From Spirochaetales bacterium (GTDB lineage Bacteria; Spirochaetota; Spirochaetia; B11-G9), in contig JALTGJ010000242.1 in NCBI GenBank assembly GCA_027077185.1, positions 1 to 10,145 of the forward strand: a stretch of DNA of 10,145 nucleotides, given 5' to 3'. A program made the position numbers and the translations under genes. Below, in pieces: positions 6,555-10,145 of the stretch (within the stretch, counting starts at the first letter, position 1; the number at the start of each line of letters is the position of its first letter). A model generated the notes under the pieces. That model searched no databases and was not told where the DNA came from. It saw only the letters and a program-made list of their open reading frames with translations.

Positions 6555-6560
6555 TATAAT
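6555..6560 (+). promoter_or_regulatory. -10 box TATAAT, probable promoter of the binding-protein gene
   Basis: A perfect TATAAT lies 41 bases before the ATG at 6601. No good -35 stands at 16-18 bases upstream (ACTATT/CTATTT only). The leader contains a strong purine-rich ribosome binding region, AAAGGGGAAAAGGA, immediately before the start. The 126-bp gap from the AOR stop supports a separate transcription unit for the transporter genes. Confidence 0.4.
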
Positions 6561-6600
6561 CTAATTATTATATAGAAAATAATACAAAGGGGAAAAGGAA

Positions 6601-8250
6601 ATGAAAAGAAACTCATGGACAAAAATATTTATTGCTGTAATTATTCTGATTTTTGCCAGTACAGTACTATTCGCAGGAGGCCAGAAAGATGGAAAATCAG
6701 TTACATCAAATGATATAAGATTTAATGTCGGATTTACTACAGAAGAGGCATTATCAACTCTAATCCCGGATGAAAGCTGGCAGTATGTAGAAATGGGTTG
6801 TATTTTCTGGCCCCTTGTTTATGATCAATTATGGATAATGGGACCTGCACCGGATTACAAACCAATACCAATGCTTGCGACGAGTTGGGAAACTAAAGAT
6901 AACCAGACATGGATTTTCCATTTAAGAAAAGATGCAAAGTTTCATGACGGAGTTCCGGTAACAGCAGAAGATGTTGCATTTACTCTTGAATATTTGCCTG
7001 CTTCAGATCCTGCGTGGGAATATGAAGATACAGATTGTGAAGATATCCAGGTAATAGACGATTATACTATTCAGTTTACATTAACTGCAAAACATGGAGG
7101 AGATTTTCCACCGGTATACTGGACACCAATATTACCAAAACATATTTGGGAAAACTACAAAGATGATATGCATTCATTTGATAATGCAGCTGCTATTGGT
7201 TCCGGTCCTTTTAAACTGAAAGAATTCAAGTCTGAACAGTATATATGGCTTGAAAGTAATGAGAATTACTGGGGTAAAGTACCAGAAGCAAAAAACGTAG
7301 TCCTAAAGACATATGGAAGCTCAGAAGCAGAATACATGGCTCTTAAAAAAGGCGAAATAGATATGATTGGGTACAATAGTATCGACCCATTGGCATTGGA
7401 GGGCTTTAAAGGTGTTGATGGTGTAAAAGTTAAAATTGATCCGGGTATAACTATTGACTGGCTCTCCTTTAATCTGCATAAGGAAAACGCTATATCAGAT
7501 TTAAATGTACGAAAGGCAATTATGTATGGTATAGATACCGACAGACTTATCTCTTTGGCTTTTCTGGGCTATGCAGATCCGGCAGACAGTTTTATGTACA
7601 CAGAACTTCCTGATCATAATCCAAATCTTCCACAGTTTAAATATAATGTGAAAAAAGCAAAAGCTATACTTGCAGAAGCCGGTTACAAAGATACTGACAA
7701 TGACGGTATTGTAAATGATCCAAAATCTGGTGAAAATCTTGTTTTTGAAATGCTGGGGCCTTCAGACTGGACGATGGAAGTTAAGATGATCACCCTTATT
7801 AAGGAGCAAATGAAAGATATAGGTATAGAAATAGCTCCAAAAATTGTAGATCTTGATACATACTATGAGTTCTGGTATGCACCTGAAGAGGATTCATTTG
7901 ATATTTCCATTGGAAATGAAGAACCTGGTCCACATGCTGACTGGATATGGGAATTTGCAAGAAGCTGGGACAATGGTGGTGAAGGCTGGAACTGTGCCTA
8001 TTATAACAATGCTAAGTTTGATGAGTATCTGGATGATATGGCTGAACAAAGCGATATCGAAGCCAGGAAAGATGATCTTTATAAAATGCAGGAGATACTG
8101 TCAAATGATCTCCCCTATGGTTTTCTATTACGATATAAATCAATAAATCCTGTACGAAGTGACAAGTTTACTGGTTACACAAGTACTATGGGCGGTGTTT
8201 CCACATGGATTAACCCATGGTCCTACTACAATGCAAAACCGGTTAAATAA
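6601..8250 (+). CDS. ABC transporter solute-binding protein, family 5 (Dpp/Opp type)
   Basis: This 549-residue exported protein captures a solute for the permeases encoded just downstream. The signal peptide covers residues 1-25: basic MKRNSWTK, a hydrophobic core, and probable cleavage after LFA25 before GGQKDG. There is no lipobox cysteine, so it is predicted to be a soluble periplasmic protein rather than a lipoprotein. Family 5 marks are WTFHLR-like QTWIFHLRKDAKFHDGVPVT (about 102-121) followed by AEDVAFTLEY, GSGPFKLKEF and SNENYWG, NVRKAIMYGID, and a calcium-loop-like D364-T-D-N-D-G segment common in DppA-type proteins. Size is typical (500-560). Ligands of this family include peptides, nickel, sugars and oligosaccharides; the sequence does not show which applies. 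Tandem TAA TAG stops are followed by a hairpin, which suggests it is made in excess over the permeases. Confidence 0.93.
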   Translation: MKRNSWTKIFIAVIILIFASTVLFAGGQKDGKSVTSNDIRFNVGFTTEEALSTLIPDESWQYVEMGCIFWPLVYDQLWIMGPAPDYKPIPMLATSWETKDNQTWIFHLRKDAKFHDGVPVTAEDVAFTLEYLPASDPAWEYEDTDCEDIQVIDDYTIQFTLTAKHGGDFPPVYWTPILPKHIWENYKDDMHSFDNAAAIGSGPFKLKEFKSEQYIWLESNENYWGKVPEAKNVVLKTYGSSEAEYMALKKGEIDMIGYNSIDPLALEGFKGVDGVKVKIDPGITIDWLSFNLHKENAISDLNVRKAIMYGIDTDRLISLAFLGYADPADSFMYTELPDHNPNLPQFKYNVKKAKAILAEAGYKDTDNDGIVNDPKSGENLVFEMLGPSDWTMEVKMITLIKEQMKDIGIEIAPKIVDLDTYYEFWYAPEEDSFDISIGNEEPGPHADWIWEFARSWDNGGEGWNCAYYNNAKFDEYLDDMAEQSDIEARKDDLYKMQEILSNDLPYGFLLRYKSINPVRSDKFTGYTSTMGGVSTWINPWSYYNAKPVK

Positions 8251-8264
8251 TAGTTTTTAACTAT
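8250..8264 (+). terminator. Small AT-rich hairpin directly after the binding-protein gene
   Basis: ATAGTT-TTT-AACTAT forms a perfect 6-base stem with a three-base loop, beginning at the last base of the stop codon and ending immediately before the GC-rich hairpin. On its own it is weak. It could help stabilise the 3' end of the upstream message together with the next stem. Confidence 0.35.
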
Positions 8265-8297
8265 AGCTCCCCATATTAAAATGGGGAGCTTTATTTT
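8265..8297 (+). terminator. Intra-operon hairpin with T-rich tract (attenuator or terminator)
   Basis: AGCTCCCCAT (8265-8274) pairs perfectly with ATGGGGAGCT (8281-8290) across the six-base loop ATTAAA, and TTATTTT follows. This is a strong 10-bp, five-GC-pair stem with a U-rich tail, in the usual form of a rho-independent terminator. It sits between the binding protein and permease genes of one importer, so partial termination or protection of the upstream message is likely. It also sequesters GGGGAG, which could serve as a ribosome binding site for an alternative TTG start at 8296. Confidence 0.75.
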
Positions 8298-8319
8298 GGT
8301 ATATGGAGTATATGAAACT

Positions 8320-9303
8320 TTGAAAACAATAAACTTTTTAATAAAAAAAATTACCGGGGCGCTAATAACAATTTTTGCAATTATTATAGCCAACTTTGTT
8401 ATATTCCGTATTGCCCCGGGAGATCCAATTAGAATGATGTTTCACGATCCCCGGGTAAGTGCAGAGCAGATTAAAGCAATGCAGATAAAATTTGGTCTTG
8501 ACAAATCTTTATGGGGACAATTTATAGACTACTTTAAACAATTATTAAAAGGTGATTTGGGCTTTTCTTTCTGGCAGAAAAGACCTGTAATTGACGTAAT
8601 TGGAGATAGGATAGGACATACACTTATTCTGGTTGTAACGGCACTTATTATTGCAACATTACTTGGAATTCTTCTTGGAGCAATTGCAGGCTGGAAAAAT
8701 GGATCAAAGACTGACAGATCTATTCTATCAATATCACTTGTCCTTTATTCTATACCGACTTTTGCCATGGGGATTCTACTGCTGCTCATTTTTGCTTATG
8801 TCCTTGCCATTTTCCCACTTGGGGGCATATCAACTCCGGCATCCGGTTTTACAGGATTTATGTATATAAAAGATATAACATGGCATCTTATTCTTCCGGC
8901 TTTTTCAATAATACTATGGTACATTGGTGAATATATTCTTATGACAAGAAGCTCCATGGTAGATGTATTAGATCAGGATTATATAGTAACTGCACGAACA
9001 AAGGGCTTACGGGAATCAACAATTCTAAGAAAACATGCTCTTAGAAATGCACTGCTGCCTGTTGTTACTCTTTCCGGAGTTAACTTTGCATTTGCTATTG
9101 CTGGTGTAATAGAAGCAGAAACAGTTTTTTCATGGCCGGGTATTGGCCGGCTTACATACGATGCTGTAATGAAGCGGGACTACCCCCTCCTACAGGGGAT
9201 TTTCTTACTTTTTGCCGTTTCGGTAGTTCTTGCAAATTTCTTTATTGATCTTGTTTACAGCAGAATTGATCCACGGATTAAAACAGGAGACGTCAATGTC
9301 TGA
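8320..9303 (+). CDS. ABC transporter permease, DppB/OppB type
   Basis: From the preferred start this is 327 residues, the usual length for DppB-like permeases. It is an inner-membrane protein forming half of the translocation channel. Six membrane segments are apparent. The family marks FRIAPGDP, GLDKSLWGQF-D-Y and GDLGFSF occur near the N terminus. The EAA loop that contacts the ATPase is VTARTKGLRESTILRKHALR with RNALLP following, and the C terminus has ...YSRIDPR. The open frame extends to an ATG at 8281, but that codon lies in the 3' arm of the terminator-like hairpin and adds 13 unlike residues. A TTG at 8320 gives MKTINFLIKKI, the usual basic-hydrophobic start of this family, with GGAG 11 bases upstream. 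A TTG at 8296 is a third option. Function is secure; the start is moderately sure. Confidence 0.9.
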   Translation: MKTINFLIKKITGALITIFAIIIANFVIFRIAPGDPIRMMFHDPRVSAEQIKAMQIKFGLDKSLWGQFIDYFKQLLKGDLGFSFWQKRPVIDVIGDRIGHTLILVVTALIIATLLGILLGAIAGWKNGSKTDRSILSISLVLYSIPTFAMGILLLLIFAYVLAIFPLGGISTPASGFTGFMYIKDITWHLILPAFSIILWYIGEYILMTRSSMVDVLDQDYIVTARTKGLRESTILRKHALRNALLPVVTLSGVNFAFAIAGVIEAETVFSWPGIGRLTYDAVMKRDYPLLQGIFLLFAVSVVLANFFIDLVYSRIDPRIKTGDVNV

Positions 9304-10145
9304 GATTATTCTTAATGATAAGCAAAAGAAACAACAAATACGCAGACAAAAAATAACAGATTTTATTTCCCTGCTTCTTAATCATAAAATGGGTAAAGTA
9401 GGTGTTGGTGTAATTATATTTTTCCTTTTTATTGCATTCGCAGCACCTCTCCTGCGCACAGTTAATCCACACCAGTCCGGAAATGCCGCTGAAATACTTA
9501 TTCAGCCTAATGGACAGTTTTGGTTTGGAACAGATGACCTGGGTAGAGATGTATGGAGTCAGGTAATATATGGTTCAAGAGTTTCACTTCTTATTGGTTT
9601 TATAAGTGCATTGGCTACAATTGTAACTGGTACACTTGTAGGGATAATAGCTGGCTTTTATGGCGGAATTATTGAAGAATTATTAATGAGGATAGTGGAT
9701 TTCTTTATGATGCTCCCCGCTCTTCCACTAATGATAGTTCTTGCTGCAGTTTTAGGACCCAGTATATGGAATATTATATTTGTTGTAAGCCTGATAAGCT
9801 GGCCTACTACGGCAAGAGTAGTCAGATCACAAATTTTATCCTTAAAAGAAAGGCCTTTTATTGAGGCATCCAGGTGTATAGGTGCAAGTAACTCTCTTTT
9901 GATGTTTGGTGAAATTTTCCCAAACGTAGTACCTATACTATTTGCAGAAGCTGTAATTATGATTACTGAAGCAATCTATGCAGAAGCAGTTCTAAGCTTT
10001 CTCGGCTTAGGCGATCCTGTAAGAATGAGCTGGGGATCTATGCTCCATTTCGCCTTTGATTCAGGTGTAATGGCAAGAGCACCATGGTGGGTACTTCCTC
10101 CCATTATGTCTATTATTTTACTAATAGTGGGATTCTCATTTTTGG
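9296..10145 (+). CDS. ABC transporter permease, DppC/OppC type (3' end beyond the window)
   Basis: This second inner-membrane half of the importer channel runs open to the window end, with 283 residues visible. The N-terminal OppC_N-type segment has a basic leader and a membrane helix (about 34-53, GKVGVGVIIFFLFIAFAAPL). It is followed by the classic FGTDDLGRDVWSQVIYGSRV (78-97). The EAA loop is near 190-208 (EASRCIGASNSLLMFGEIFP), and LSFLGLGDP (233-241) is conserved. The visible end, VGFSFL, is usually followed by a short tail of about 15-20 residues in this family, so little is missing. The ATG at 9296 has AGGAG six bases upstream and overlaps the DppB-type gene by 8 bp, indicating coupled translation. 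The ATPase genes normally found next (DppD/DppF type) would lie outside the window. Confidence 0.93.
   Translation, partial: MSEIILNDKQKKQQIRRQKITDFISLLLNHKMGKVGVGVIIFFLFIAFAAPLLRTVNPHQSGNAAEILIQPNGQFWFGTDDLGRDVWSQVIYGSRVSLLIGFISALATIVTGTLVGIIAGFYGGIIEELLMRIVDFFMMLPALPLMIVLAAVLGPSIWNIIFVVSLISWPTTARVVRSQILSLKERPFIEASRCIGASNSLLMFGEIFPNVVPILFAEAVIMITEAIYAEAVLSFLGLGDPVRMSWGSMLHFAFDSGVMARAPWWVLPPIMSIILLIVGFSFL

Noticed and set aside
7853..8146. A 97-codon frame inside the binding-protein gene
   Set aside because: It has the same strand but a different frame, its composition is skewed to Met/Ile, and it is fully covered by a confident gene.
8303..8323. Possible six-codon leader peptide (ATG GAG TAT ATG AAA CTT TGA) overlapping the permease start
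   Set aside because: It is too short to support from sequence, has no ribosome binding site of its own apart from the hairpin stem, and is likely chance.
1..10145. CRISPR array, transposon or prophage
   Set aside because: There are no regularly spaced direct repeats, no transposase or integrase reading frames and no terminal repeats. All coding space is taken by transport and redox genes.

Overview
The window is AT-rich bacterial DNA, probably from an anaerobic or facultatively anaerobic spirochaete. The best clue is the solute-binding protein's signal peptide, which ends ...LFA-GGQKDG, a form often seen in Spirochaeta/Treponema-type binding proteins. A tungsten-type aldehyde:ferredoxin oxidoreductase also points to anaerobic metabolism. 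The species cannot be named from the sequence alone.

Left part (1-4061). A small thioredoxin-fold protein with a CGVC active site lies on the + strand. It converges with, and overlaps by 15 bp, a leftward three-gene operon: trkA (NAD-binding regulatory subunit), trkH (K+ channel subunit) and an FMN nitroreductase. The junctions are tight. trkA and trkH overlap by 4 bp (GTGA). The nitroreductase most likely starts 2 bp after trkH, using a ribosome binding site encoded by the last trkH codons. trkH carries a run of nine G inside its conserved GSTGGGIKV motif, where loss of one G gives an immediate stop codon.

Middle part (4062-6474). A 173-bp divergent region separates trkA from a rightward two-gene operon: a four-cluster [4Fe-4S] ferredoxin-like subunit and an AOR-family tungsten-pterin oxidoreductase, overlapping by 4 bp (ATGA). 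The pair resembles the AorA-AorB core of multisubunit bacterial aldehyde oxidoreductases, with no flavin subunit in view. It probably oxidises aldehydes to acids (or the reverse) and passes electrons through the iron-sulfur subunit to ferredoxin or another partner.

Right part (6475-10145). An intergenic region with a perfect TATAAT precedes a Dpp/Opp-type ABC importer: a periplasmic solute-binding protein (family 5), a DppB-type permease and a DppC-type permease cut by the window end. A strong hairpin followed by a T-rich tract sits between the binding protein and the first permease, suggesting high binding-protein expression and reduced permease expression. The first in-frame ATG of the permease lies inside the hairpin, so a downstream TTG is the preferred start.

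No gene-free stretch exceeds 300 bases. I saw no tRNA, rRNA, CRISPR array, insertion sequence or prophage gene.
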